A stretch of 64,000 nt of DNA from JBBCJR01 sp037190805 (GCA_037190805.1 JBBCJR010000003.1:10092-74091), one strand, 5' to 3'; positions 18,917-28,696 are shown, numbered from the stretch's first letter. Translations and numbers: made by a program. Notes: generated from the sequence alone by a model not told the origin.

Positions 18917-21246
18917 GCCGGGCGCGTCCGTGGCAGATGGATGGTCACGATCGTTCCCTGACCCACGGCGGAAACCAGGTCCACCCGTCCACCATGCTGG
19001 GTGACGAACCGGCGGACCAGCGGCAGACCGAGGCCGATCGCGCCGTGCTTCGCTTTCCCCGCGCCGTGGAACGTGTCGAACACCCGTGCCTGTTCGTCGG
19101 GCGGAATGCCGACACCGCTGTCCGAGACCATCAGGCGAACCCCATGCTCATCCCCCTCGGCGATGATCATCACCTTGCCGCCGCCCGGGGTAAAGGCGAG
19201 CGCGTTGGCGACCACATGACCCAACGCCTGTTTCAATCGCCGACGATCCGCTTCGACAATGCCGGCGTCGGCGCGGATATCGGCATGCAAATCGAGCTTG
19301 CGGGTGACCGCGGCCTCACGCGCTTCGTCGACCACCTCGCGCGCCAACGCCCCTGTATCGACCGGGGCGAACTCCAGCTCGACCGGCCCCGCCTCGCTGA
19401 TCGAAAGGTCGAGGATATTGTCGATCAGGCCCTTCAGCCGCTCCGCCGCCTCGAGGATCGGATCGACATAGCCGCTCTGCTGCGGGTTGAGATCGCCCGC
19501 ATAGCCAGCCTGCAGCATCTCGGCAAAGCCGGTGATCGACGTCAGCGGGGTGCGCAGTTCATAGCTCATATTGGCGACGAACGCGGACTTCATGCGGTCG
19601 GCAGCCTCCAGTGCCTCGTTCCTGTCGCGCAGCGCCGATTCAATGCGCCGGCTGTCGGTGACATCGAGAATGGTGAACAGCGCGTTGCCGTCGGGCAGGG
19701 GCACGGCGGCGAATTCCAGATGACGTCCGTCGGCCAGCGCAAACCGGCCGCTCCGCTGCTTGCGGTCGCTGGTTGCCGAGCGGACGAAGTCGCGCAGCAA
19801 CTCGGCCCGCTGCGGCGACTGCATCATGGCGGCGGCGGCTGTCACCAGTTCATCGACATGCGGCGGCGACTGCATCTCAACCGGATCGAGCTGCCACAGA
19901 CGGGAAAAGCGGCTGTTCCACAGCGTCAGGCGGCCATTCGCAGCGAACACCGCCACCGCCTCGAACAGATTGTCCAGTGTCGCAGCCTGGACCCTGAGCA
20001 GCGTATCCCGCGCGCTGGCGAGCCGCATATGCTCCGTCCGGTCCTCGACGATCAGCAACAGACCGCCCTCGGAATGGGGCTGGGCAAGGACGCGCAGATG
20101 TTCGCCACCCGGCAGCGACCAGCTTTCCTCGACCACATCGACGGCGGCATTGAACCATCCGCGCCGTTCGGCCCGCCAGCTTGGATAATCGCGGCTTTCC
20201 GGCACCCGGCTGTTTTCCCGCATCCGATCCAGGACACGCTCGAATTCCGGCTGTTCGGCCAGCCAGTCGGCGTCGATGCCGAACAGCCGCAGAAAAGGCT
20301 GATTGAAAAAGCTCAGGCTGCGGTCGGCACCGAACATGGCGATTGCCGCCGACAGCTGGTCGAAAGTCGCCCGCTGCGATTGTTCCAGCCGGGCAAGCTC
20401 ACGACGAAGATCCTCGACCTCCTCGACGTCGAAGGCGAAACCGGCCACCCCCGCCTCGCCCAGAGGGACATCGACGATCTTCAACATCCGCCGCGCGCCG
20501 CCGATGATCACCGGTTCGATCCGGGTCAACATCTCGTTGGCGGCACGAGCCCGCGCCGCACCCTCCGGACCTTGCCCGCCTTCCATCAGCTCGATCCACC
20601 GGGCCACGGCCTCGTCGCCGTTATTGGCCTCGACCGCCACCGCGTAGGCGGCGTTGACCAGCGCAAGGTTCAGATCGGGTCCGCGCAACCACATCGGGAA
20701 GGGAGCCGCCTCGATCAGCATCGACAAGGCGGTCAGCGCCCGCCCGCGCCGCTCCGCATCCTGGGTCAGGGCGCGAACCTCATTGCGATCGTGGGTCGCG
20801 TCGGTCAGCCACAGCACCGCTTCGCCCGCGCCCAGATCGCGCGGCACCGGCACGCCATTGACCGACACCACCCGATTGCCCCTCAAAGTGTGCGCCAGGC
20901 GGGTAAAGGATGCGCCGGAGGCCTTGAGCGCGACGATATCATCCGCCAGCAATGCCCCGTCCTCAGGGTCGAAATGACCGGTGATGAGGTCGCCATGCTC
21001 GATGTCCGCGCCCAGCAGTGCGGCCAGACGCCCGGAGCCCATCACGCGGCCACCGCCATCGATGACCGCATAGGCGGCTGGCGCGGTCGACAGCAGCGCC
21101 GCCAGCCCTTCGCCCCAGCGGCGTAGCTGATAGCGTTCGGCCCGCGCTCTCAGGCCGCGCACCATCGCCCACGACGCGGCAGCGATCCACGCGCCGACGA
21201 CCAGCGCCAGGATGGCCTGCGCCGAAAGGGAAAGGCTCTCGATCAC
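18913..21246 (-). CDS. divL: DivL-like PAS-containing kinase homologue with Tyr in the H-box
   Basis: A 777-residue sensor-kinase-like protein. A single membrane segment lies at about 10-28, then several PAS-like modules (around 45-150, 185-280, 295-405 and 425-530), a DHp domain and a HATPase domain with DSGVGIPP and GLGLPLVRRFV. The phosphoacceptor position reads MSYELRTPLTS, so the usual H-box histidine is Tyr562 (codon TAT, reverse strand). Tyrosine here is the hallmark of DivL, the Caulobacter protein (tyrosine near residue 550, about 770 residues) that regulates CckA-CtrA signalling and contacts DivK. Length, architecture and the tsaE-amgK-murU-addBA-trxA context support orthology. The start is a GTG. 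Confidence 0.85.
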   Translation of the reverse strand: MIESLSLSAQAILALVVGAWIAAASWAMVRGLRARAERYQLRRWGEGLAALLSTAPAAYAVIDGGGRVMGSGRLAALLGADIEHGDLITGHFDPEDGALLADDIVALKASGASFTRLAHTLRGNRVVSVNGVPVPRDLGAGEAVLWLTDATHDRNEVRALTQDAERRGRALTALSMLIEAAPFPMWLRGPDLNLALVNAAYAVAVEANNGDEAVARWIELMEGGQGPEGAARARAANEMLTRIEPVIIGGARRMLKIVDVPLGEAGVAGFAFDVEEVEDLRRELARLEQSQRATFDQLSAAIAMFGADRSLSFFNQPFLRLFGIDADWLAEQPEFERVLDRMRENSRVPESRDYPSWRAERRGWFNAAVDVVEESWSLPGGEHLRVLAQPHSEGGLLLIVEDRTEHMRLASARDTLLRVQAATLDNLFEAVAVFAANGRLTLWNSRFSRLWQLDPVEMQSPPHVDELVTAAAAMMQSPQRAELLRDFVRSATSDRKQRSGRFALADGRHLEFAAVPLPDGNALFTILDVTDSRRIESALRDRNEALEAADRMKSAFVANMSYELRTPLTSITGFAEMLQAGYAGDLNPQQSGYVDPILEAAERLKGLIDNILDLSISEAGPVELEFAPVDTGALAREVVDEAREAAVTRKLDLHADIRADAGIVEADRRRLKQALGHVVANALAFTPGGGKVMIIAEGDEHGVRLMVSDSGVGIPPDEQARVFDTFHGAGKAKHGAIGLGLPLVRRFVTQHGGRVDLVSAVGQGTIVTIHLPRTRPA

Positions 21247-21319
21247 CGAACCGCCATGTCGGGATGTCTCACACTCACCCGGCGGTGCTTAACGCAAGAG
21301 TCAGCAACCCCAAACACCC

Positions 21320-21340
21320 CGTCGCGAGAAACTCGCGACG
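21320..21340. repeat. Perfect 9-bp inverted repeat upstream of divL
   Basis: CGTCGCGAG and CTCGCGACG separated by AAA. It lies 74 bp upstream of the divL start, in the 212-bp gap between divL and ahcY. It could be an operator, an mRNA hairpin or a small repeat element. Confidence 0.5.
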
Positions 21341-21416
21341 CGCAGGCGCAGAAGCGGTTCGGCCAGCGATCTCCCTGGCTCCATTCACCCGGCCCTCCGT
21401 TCGGAAGGGTCGGGAC

Positions 21417-21451
21417 GGACGCTGATCCAGTTTTCGACTGGATCAGCGTCC
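21417..21451 (-). terminator. Strong hairpin after ahcY
   Basis: A perfect 14-bp stem (GGACGCTGATCCAG with its complement) around a 7-nt loop begins 7 nt beyond the ahcY stop codon. No U-tract follows. Probable transcription terminator or mRNA 3'-end stabiliser for ahcY. Confidence 0.55.
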
Positions 21452-21458
21452 GAGAGAC

Positions 21459-22874
<1,416 letters not shown>

Positions 22875-22898
22875 GATCTCCCGGTCGATAAAAATGAT

Positions 22899-22915
22899 GA
22901 CGGGCAGCGCCCGTC
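22899..22915 (-). promoter_or_regulatory. Terminator-like hairpin in the ahcY leader
   Basis: GACGGGC-GCT-GCCCGTC on the mRNA strand is a perfect 7-bp stem with a 3-nt loop, followed by ATCATTTTTATC and then the GGGAG ribosome-binding site and the ahcY ATG. A hairpin plus T-run about 25 nt before a start codon looks like an attenuator or a structure affecting translation. It does not match the SAH riboswitch pattern I know. Confidence 0.45.
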
Positions 22916-22955
22916 GCCGGCGCTGCTTAGCCGCGACCACCTGTCCGACGCAAAT

Positions 22956-22971
22956 ATAAAGATTTGTTTAT
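22956..22971 (-). promoter_or_regulatory. AT-rich imperfect palindrome upstream of ahcY
   Basis: A 16-bp sequence with half-sites ATAAAGAT and TTGTTTAT (6 of 8 positions symmetrical) in an otherwise GC-rich gap, 82 bp upstream of ahcY. It is a candidate operator. ArsR-family SAH-responsive regulators (SahR) control SAM-cycle genes in Proteobacteria and would be a logical binder, but this is inference. Confidence 0.35.
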
Positions 22972-23032
22972 GTCCTTCCCGGGGTCCTTGGCTGGAGGGG
23001 GCATGAGCCCGCGCGCCCTCCAGCGCAAAGCC

Positions 23033-23593
23033 TCATGCCCGGCCGGCAGTCGCGGTCAGCAGGCTGGCGTCGACCCCGGCGCCGGCGAACGCCGCGGTCC
23101 AGCGGGTATCGGCCGGGGTGTCGAACAGCAGCGCAGGCGCGAGCGGCGCCTCAAACCACCCGTGGCGGGTCAACTCGTCCTCCAGCTGTCCCGGTCCCCA
23201 ACCGGCGTAGCCGAGCGCGACCAGCCAGCGACGCGGGCCTTCGCCGGCGGCGATCGCGCGCAGGATGTCGAGCGTCCCGGTCAGCGCCAGGCCGTCCGCG
23301 ACCAGCATCGTTTCCTCGCCGCCCCAGTCGGGACTGTGCAGAACGAAGCCGCGATGCGGCTCCACCGGCCCTCCGATCAGTACTGGAACATCCGGCGCCA
23401 CCCCAGGATCGATTTCCAGCTGGATGAGTAGCATATGCAGGGTCAAGCCCGTCGCGGCGTCACCGACACCGATACCAAGCGCCCCCTTCCCGTCATGGGC
23501 GCAGATGGCGATCGCCGCACGGGTGAAACGGGGATCGCCGATCCCCGGCATGGCCAGAAGCATCCGACCGGACAGAGAGATGGACTCGCCCAT
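23033..23593 (-). CDS. yqgE: YqgE/AlgH family protein (UPF0301)
   Basis: A 186-residue member of UPF0301. The N-terminus MGESISLSGRMLLAMPGIGDPRF matches the family's L-x-G-x-L-L-I-A-x-P opening. It also carries VLIGGPVEPHRGFVLHS and the late W-G-P-G-Q-L-E-D-E-L segment (ALGYAGWGPGQLEDEL). The biochemical function is not firmly known; family members are cytoplasmic, and AlgH has been linked to alginate regulation in Pseudomonas. The ATG at 23593 is chosen because the residues upstream do not match the family. It lies 158 bp upstream of ahcY and diverges from the glycosyltransferase gene over 49 bp. Confidence 0.92.
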   Translation of the reverse strand: MGESISLSGRMLLAMPGIGDPRFTRAAIAICAHDGKGALGIGVGDAATGLTLHMLLIQLEIDPGVAPDVPVLIGGPVEPHRGFVLHSPDWGGEETMLVADGLALTGTLDILRAIAAGEGPRRWLVALGYAGWGPGQLEDELTRHGWFEAPLAPALLFDTPADTRWTAAFAGAGVDASLLTATAGRA

Positions 23594-23642
23594 TTCTCGA
23601 CTATAGGCGCGAGAATCTGAGTTCCAACCCCTTGGGGCAATC

Positions 23643-24614
23643 ATGAGCAGCAACCCGGCCGTCTCGGTGATCATCCCGGCTTATAATGTAGCTCCCTATA
23701 TCGGCGAGACACTCGACTCGCTCATCGCCCAGACACGCGATGATTGGGAGGCCGTGATCGTCAACGACGGCAGCACCGACGCGTTGGGCGAGGTCCTGGC
23801 TCGTTATGCGCACGATCCACGTATCCGCGTCATCGACCAGGCGAACACAGGTCTGGCAAGCGCCCGCAATCGCGGCATAGCCGAGGCGCGGGCCAATATC
23901 ATTGCCCTTCTCGACGGGGACGACCGCTATCGCCCGACTTATCTGGAGGCCATGCTGGCAGCCCTTGCCGCCGATCCCGGTCTCGGCTTCGTGTTTTGCG
24001 ATGCAACCATGTTCGGCACTCCTACCCGCGAGGGCCGCCGCTTTTCGGAATTCGAGCCGCAGGACGGACCAGTCACACTCGCCCGCATCATCCTTCGCCA
24101 GATCAATATCTTCGGTTCAACCACAATCCGCCGCGCGGCGTTGGACGACGTCGGCGGTTTCGACGACCGCCTCCGCGCCTGCGAGGATCTGGACCTGTGG
24201 CTGAGGATTCTCGCCGCCGGTCATGGCGCGGCACGAGTCGATGCGGCGCTGGTCGACTATCGCCGCCGTACCGATTCACTGTCCGCCGCGCCGATCAAAC
24301 TCAACCAGGCGGCGGTCGCTGTCTATGAACGTTTGGCCTCCAGCCTCGCGGGGCGTCCCGAGCGGGCGGCCGCCGAGGCACAGGCGGCCTATTACCGCGC
24401 TGTCATCGACTGGGATTCCGGCGAAGCCGCGATCCGCGACGGCCGCGCGTTAGAGGGCGTGCGAATGATGGCTACCGCCGCGCCGCGGCTCGGCTATCGG
24501 CGCTGGATACCGCTGCTCGCCTTCCTCACACGCTTTCCCGCATTGGCGGCACCGCTCCTCCGGTTCCGGGACCGGCGCAATGCCAAGGCGCTGGCCCTCG
24601 GAGGAGTGGACTGA
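23643..24614 (+). CDS. Family 2 glycosyltransferase
   Basis: A 323-residue GT-A fold glycosyltransferase. The N-terminus is typical of GT2: SVIIPAYNVAPYIGETLDSL, VIVNDGSTD, SARNRGIAEA and the metal/nucleotide DxD-like LLDGDDRY. The acceptor half has DDVGGFDDRLRACEDLDLWLRI, where the ED-dyad would supply the catalytic base. No transmembrane segment is evident; a C-terminal hydrophobic stretch (WIPLLAFLTRFPALAAPLL) may associate with the membrane. The donor and acceptor sugars are unknown. It stands apart from the polysaccharide cluster at 42.7-50.6 kb, next to a peroxiredoxin gene 43 bp downstream. Confidence 0.9.
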   Translation: MSSNPAVSVIIPAYNVAPYIGETLDSLIAQTRDDWEAVIVNDGSTDALGEVLARYAHDPRIRVIDQANTGLASARNRGIAEARANIIALLDGDDRYRPTYLEAMLAALAADPGLGFVFCDATMFGTPTREGRRFSEFEPQDGPVTLARIILRQINIFGSTTIRRAALDDVGGFDDRLRACEDLDLWLRILAAGHGAARVDAALVDYRRRTDSLSAAPIKLNQAAVAVYERLASSLAGRPERAAAEAQAAYYRAVIDWDSGEAAIRDGRALEGVRMMATAAPRLGYRRWIPLLAFLTRFPALAAPLLRFRDRRNAKALALGGVD

Positions 24615-24657
24615 TATCGCCGCCGACGCGGACGGGCACAGACGAGGAGCAGATGCG

Positions 24658-25140
24658 ATGACGATCAAGGTTGGAGACAAGGTTCCGGACGCCAGCTTCA
24701 CCAAGGCGACCGCCGACGGGCCGCAGCCGGTTTCTTCAGAAGAGTTCTTCAAAGGCCGCCGTGTTGCCCTGTTCTCGGTTCCCGGCGCGTTCACGCCCAC
24801 CTGTTCGGCCCGCCACCTGCCGGGCTATGTCGACAAAGCCGAAGACCTTCGCGCCAAGGGCATCGACGAAGTCGTCTGCACCGCCGTCAACGACGCCTTT
24901 GTGATGGGCGCGTGGGGCAAGTCGAGCGGCTCCGAGAACAAGGTGACGATGCTGGCCGACGGCAACGGCGCCTTCGTCGAGGCGCTGGGCCTGACCATGG
25001 ACGGCAGCAAATATGGCATGGGCCGGCGCGGCCAGCGCTTTTCGATGGTCGTCAACGACGGGATCGTCGAGCAGTTGAACGTCGAGGCGCCCGGCGACTT
25101 CAAGGTCAGCGCCGCCGACTATATGCTGGAGCAGCTCTGA
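24658..25140 (+). CDS. Peroxiredoxin, Prx5 type
   Basis: A 160-residue peroxiredoxin with the peroxidatic motif PGAFTPTCSARHLPGY; Cys49 is the attacking residue and Thr46 completes the PxxxTxxC signature. The ending GDFKVSAADYMLEQL is typical of the Prx5/PMP20 group. It reduces H2O2 and organic hydroperoxides in the cytoplasm, with electrons from thioredoxin or glutathione/glutaredoxin. The ATG at 24658 has GAGGAG upstream. The small membrane-protein gene follows 4 bp after the stop. No clear resolving cysteine is visible, which suggests a 1-Cys mechanism or an intermolecular partner. Confidence 0.93.
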   Translation: MTIKVGDKVPDASFTKATADGPQPVSSEEFFKGRRVALFSVPGAFTPTCSARHLPGYVDKAEDLRAKGIDEVVCTAVNDAFVMGAWGKSSGSENKVTMLADGNGAFVEALGLTMDGSKYGMGRRGQRFSMVVNDGIVEQLNVEAPGDFKVSAADYMLEQL

Positions 25141-25144
25141 CCCG

Positions 25145-25381
25145 ATGGCCGATACGGATTACCCCCACGACGATGGCATCGTCGAAGAGGGCGACATTGC
25201 GGACCATGAAGCTGACGACCCCGACGCCGATCAGGCGGACGCCCGCACCCGGCGCCGGATGGAATTGAGCCCGGTGATGACCGCGGCGGCGGTCGGCGGC
25301 CTCAGCGCCGCCGGCATCGCCGTCGCCGTCATCCTTGGTCGGCGCTTCCTGAAGCGCCGGCAGGAGCGGGACGACGAGTAA
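25145..25381 (+). CDS. Small single-pass membrane protein, unknown function
   Basis: A 78-residue protein that I do not recognise. The first 40 residues are strongly acidic (many Asp/Glu, as in HDDGIVEEGDIADHEADD). An Arg-rich hinge (TRRRM) comes next, then one hydrophobic helix at about 45-66 (VMTAAAVGGLSAAGIAVAVI) and a basic tail (GRRFLKRRQERDDE). The positive tail predicts that the C-terminus is cytoplasmic. It starts 4 bp after the peroxiredoxin stop, so it is probably in the same transcript. Confidence 0.65.
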   Translation: MADTDYPHDDGIVEEGDIADHEADDPDADQADARTRRRMELSPVMTAAAVGGLSAAGIAVAVILGRRFLKRRQERDDE

Positions 25382-25402
25382 ACCGCCCGCATCGGCCCAA
25401 TC

Positions 25403-27205
25403 CTACCAGGTGCAGGTGCGGCCCCGGTTCTGTTCCTCCAGCCAGCCGATCAGCGGCTGGAAATAAGCAATCATCGCTCGCCCATCGATCTCGCGGCTGC
25501 CGGTGAAGGCCTCCAGCGCGTCGGGCCAGGGCTTCGACTTGCCCATTTCCAGCATCGCGTTCAGCCGGCGCCCGACCTCCTTGTTGCCGTAGAAGGAACA
25601 GCGGTGAAGCGGGCCGGTCCAGCCCGCCTGATCGCACGCCGCCTTGTAGAACTGGAATTGCAGAATGCGGGCGAGGAAATAACGCGCATAGGGCGTGTTG
25701 CCCGGAATATGATATTTCGCGCCGGCATCGAGCCCGGTCTCGCCGCGCTCCACCGGCGGGCGGATACCCTGATATTGAAGGCGAAGGTCATTCCACGCCG
25801 CATTGTAGCGGTCGGGCGTGATCTCGCCCGAAAACACCCCCCAGCGCCATTTGTCGACCAGCAGGCCGAACGGCAGGAACGCCACCTTGTCCATCGCCTG
25901 CCTGAGCAGAAGGCCGATATCCTTCGACGCCGGCGGCACCGCGCTCTGGCTCAGAAGGCCGATCGACACCAGATAGTCGGGCGTCACCGACAGGGCGATG
26001 GTATCGCCGATCGCCTCGTGGAACCCGTCATTGGCGCTGTCGCGATAGAGGATGGGTTGGCGATTATAGGCCCGCTGATAATAATTATGCCCCAGCTCAT
26101 GGTGGATGGTGACGAAATCGTCGCCATTGACCTTGGTGCACATCTTGATCCGCAGGTCGTCGACATTGTCGACGTCCCAGGCCGAGGCATGGCAAACGAC
26201 CTCGCGGTCACGCGGCTTGACGATCATCGACCGCTGCCAGAACGTCTCCGGCAACGGCGTGAAACCAAGCGAGGAAAAGAACGCCTCTCCGGTTCTCACC
26301 ATCTTTACCGGATCATATTGCTTCGCCACCAGCAGCTTGCCGATGTCGAAGCCAAGGTCGCCAACGCCGGGCGGCGCGACGACATCATAAATATTGCCCC
26401 ATTCCTGCGCCCACATATTCCCGAGCAGGTCGGCGCGGATCGGCCCGGTCTCGGGCTGGACGTTCTTGCCATACTTCTCCGACAGTTTTGCGCGCGTATA
26501 GCAATGGACCTGATCGTAGAGCGGCTTCACCTGCAGCCACAGCTCGTCCATCATCGCGGCGAACTCGTCCGGCGGCATGTCGTATCCCGACCGCCACATC
26601 GCTCCCAGATCCTTGTAGCCAAGGTCCTTGGCGCCCTGGTTGGCGATCTCGACCAGCCGGCTATAGTCGTCCCGCATCGGCCCGCCGACATTGTCGTGCC
26701 AACTGGTCCACATCTCCGTCAGCGCCTTGGGGTCGCGAACCTCGCCCATCAGCGCCTCGATATCACTGCCGTTGGTCACCGTGCCCCGATAGGTGCCGGT
26801 GCCCTTGCCGTAGGTCGACTGCAGGCGGGTGGCGATGGTGTTCAGTTCCGCCGCCGCACCTTCCGTCGTCGGAGCCGGCAGCACTATCCCCTGCTTCAGA
26901 ATGTCGAGCTTGCGCCTCGTGTCGGGGGACAGGCCGGAAACGCCGTCGAACCGCGCCGCTGCCTTCGCCCATTTGACCGACATCTCGGTGCCCTCGGCTC
27001 CGACCTTGGCCGCGACGGCATCGGTATCTTCGGTGATATGGGTGGCGTTGATCCACTGCACCCGCGCATTGAAGGTCGCAAAATCGGCGATCTCCTTCTC
27101 GGCGTCGGCGACCAGTCCGTCGGCCGATCCGGGGTCGGCCGCGCGCTCGCCGCCGCAGCCGGCCAGCATGATCGCCAAGGCGAGAATGGAGACGGCAGGC
27201 TTCAT
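25403..27205 (-). CDS. M2-family (ACE-like) peptidyl-dipeptidase, lipoprotein
   Basis: A 600-residue zinc metallopeptidase of family M2, the angiotensin-converting-enzyme family, with homologues in several bacteria. The N-terminus is a lipoprotein signal, MKPAVSILALAIMLAGCGGE, with lipobox LAGC, so the mature protein should be anchored to the outer or inner membrane facing the periplasm. The zinc motif HHELGHNYY supplies two histidines and the catalytic glutamate; the third ligand lies in GFHEAIGDTIALS. M2 enzymes release dipeptides from peptide C-termini. It is monocistronic or the last gene on this strand; the alpha/beta hydrolase gene ends 55 bp upstream. Confidence 0.93.
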   Translation of the reverse strand: MKPAVSILALAIMLAGCGGERAADPGSADGLVADAEKEIADFATFNARVQWINATHITEDTDAVAAKVGAEGTEMSVKWAKAAARFDGVSGLSPDTRRKLDILKQGIVLPAPTTEGAAAELNTIATRLQSTYGKGTGTYRGTVTNGSDIEALMGEVRDPKALTEMWTSWHDNVGGPMRDDYSRLVEIANQGAKDLGYKDLGAMWRSGYDMPPDEFAAMMDELWLQVKPLYDQVHCYTRAKLSEKYGKNVQPETGPIRADLLGNMWAQEWGNIYDVVAPPGVGDLGFDIGKLLVAKQYDPVKMVRTGEAFFSSLGFTPLPETFWQRSMIVKPRDREVVCHASAWDVDNVDDLRIKMCTKVNGDDFVTIHHELGHNYYQRAYNRQPILYRDSANDGFHEAIGDTIALSVTPDYLVSIGLLSQSAVPPASKDIGLLLRQAMDKVAFLPFGLLVDKWRWGVFSGEITPDRYNAAWNDLRLQYQGIRPPVERGETGLDAGAKYHIPGNTPYARYFLARILQFQFYKAACDQAGWTGPLHRCSFYGNKEVGRRLNAMLEMGKSKPWPDALEAFTGSREIDGRAMIAYFQPLIGWLEEQNRGRTCTW

Positions 27206-27260
27206 CAGGCTTTCCTCCCTGTGTCAGGGGACAGACAGTGGCGTCTGCCGGTCCGCCCGG

Positions 27261-28031
27261 TCAAGCGGTCAGGAAATCCGCAATCGCCTCGCCCAGCTCA
27301 GCGTTGGTGACGGCATTCATATGATTGCCGGGAATGTCGCGATAGGTCGCGTCCGGCAATGCCTCAGCCAGGGCCTGGGCCGAGCCGTTGTCGTCATCAT
27401 CAACGCCCGCCACCACCAGCGTCGGCATCGTGACGGCGGCCAGTTCGCTCCGATCGCTGTCGACGAAGCTGCCGAGCAGCGGCAGCAGCGCTTCGGGATC
27501 ACCCCCGGTGGTCTTCAGGAACTGTTCGGCCATCCACGCTCCCGACAGTCGCTCATGGGTGCCGAGACCGGTGAGGACGCGACGGAAATGCGCCGCGCGC
27601 CGGCCGGTGTCGAGCATCCCGTCGACGCCCATCCCCGCAACCACCAGTCGCCGGGGCCGCGCGCCGCGGATCACCATGCGGATCGCCGTCCGCGCGCCCA
27701 GCGAATAACCGCCAAGGTCATAGTCGCCATCGCCCGCGCCCAGATGCCCCAACAGCGCTTCAGCATCAGCGGCCAGTACGTCGGGCGGATAGGCGGCGGC
27801 ATCGTGCGGCCGCGCGCTGTCGCCATGGGCGCGAAGGTCGGGCATCACCACCCGGATGCCGGCATCCGCCAGCCGCGCCGCATGGCCGTATTTGATCCAG
27901 TTGACGGTCGCGTTCGAAAACAGGCCGTGAAGCAGCACCAGCAGCCGTCCGTCCGCCGGCCCGGCCTCGTGGACGGCCAGCCGCTCCCCGTCCGGCGCGG
28001 CGAAGGTCCAGTCGCGGATGGCGGCGGTCAT
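27261..28031 (-). CDS. Alpha/beta hydrolase
   Basis: A 256-residue alpha/beta hydrolase. The oxyanion motif is LLHGLF, the nucleophile elbow is GGYSLGAR (Ser), the acid is probably in VVAGVDDDDNGS, and the catalytic His lies in IPGNHMNAV near the C-terminus. The triad therefore looks complete. Substrate specificity cannot be inferred. The ATG at 28031 (MTAAIRDWTFAAPDG) is chosen because the open frame upstream reads as low-complexity Arg-rich shadow sequence. It lies 19 bp downstream of the DUF2238 gene. Confidence 0.87.
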   Translation of the reverse strand: MTAAIRDWTFAAPDGERLAVHEAGPADGRLLVLLHGLFSNATVNWIKYGHAARLADAGIRVVMPDLRAHGDSARPHDAAAYPPDVLAADAEALLGHLGAGDGDYDLGGYSLGARTAIRMVIRGARPRRLVVAGMGVDGMLDTGRRAAHFRRVLTGLGTHERLSGAWMAEQFLKTTGGDPEALLPLLGSFVDSDRSELAAVTMPTLVVAGVDDDDNGSAQALAEALPDATYRDIPGNHMNAVTNAELGEAIADFLTA

Positions 28032-28050
28032 GATGGCTGAGTTCCTTCGC

Positions 28051-28692
28051 TTATGGACGATCGCGCCGACCATAGCGCCCCCAGGCCAACGCCGCGAGCG
28101 CGCCAGCCAGCGCCAAGGCCATGTCCTTCTGCGCGTCCCAGGCATCGCCTTGCTGGCCGTTATAGCTGTCGGCCGCCGGTCCTGCGACGGCGATCGCCAG
28201 CAGCCATTCAAAAATCTCATAGACCGCGCCGGTGGCCGCCACGCCGGCGATCGCCCCCCATCCTGCCGCGCACGGGCTAAAACCGCCACGGCGCCTCAAC
28301 CATTCAGCTGTCGGCGGCACCGCCAACACCCCGAACGCCAGGTGCACCAGACGATCATAATGATTGCGCCGCCACCCCATCGCCTCATTGAGGCTGGCGC
28401 CGGTGATGGAGTGAACCCAGTCGTCATAGGGCAGGTTGGTATAGGTGAAATGGCCACCCAGCGTGTGGAGCAGCAGAAACAGGCCGAGACAAGTGACCGC
28501 GCGGTCAGAAAGGGGCCAGCGCCGGAGCAGCCATGGCGCGGCGCCGATCAGCGCCAGCGTCGGCAGGTGATGCAGCGGCGCCACCGTCGGATAGGGCGTG
28601 GTGGCAAGGCTCGCGATCGCCGCCAGCGCGACGACCGCCAGCCACGCGCGCTGTACGGGGGGCAGCGTCCGCCAGGCCGACGGACGCCCCAC
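28051..28692 (-). CDS. DUF2238 (YjdF-type) integral membrane protein
   Basis: A 213-residue protein with about six hydrophobic helices. The charged and aromatic motifs NLPYDDWVHSITG, RNHYDRLVHLAFG, GAVYEIFEWLLA and DAWDAQKDMALALAGA are characteristic of the DUF2238/YjdF family of inner-membrane proteins. Several conserved acids and histidines face the same side, but no function has been established. It lies 4 bp downstream of asd on the same strand and just upstream of the alpha/beta hydrolase, so the three may form an operon. Confidence 0.85.
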   Translation of the reverse strand: MGRPSAWRTLPPVQRAWLAVVALAAIASLATTPYPTVAPLHHLPTLALIGAAPWLLRRWPLSDRAVTCLGLFLLLHTLGGHFTYTNLPYDDWVHSITGASLNEAMGWRRNHYDRLVHLAFGVLAVPPTAEWLRRRGGFSPCAAGWGAIAGVAATGAVYEIFEWLLAIAVAGPAADSYNGQQGDAWDAQKDMALALAGALAALAWGRYGRRDRP

Positions 28693-28696
28693 TCCC

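Noticed and set aside
22875..22971. SAH riboswitch in the ahcY leader.
   Set aside because: The known SAH riboswitch core sequence is not seen; only one short hairpin and a palindrome are present.
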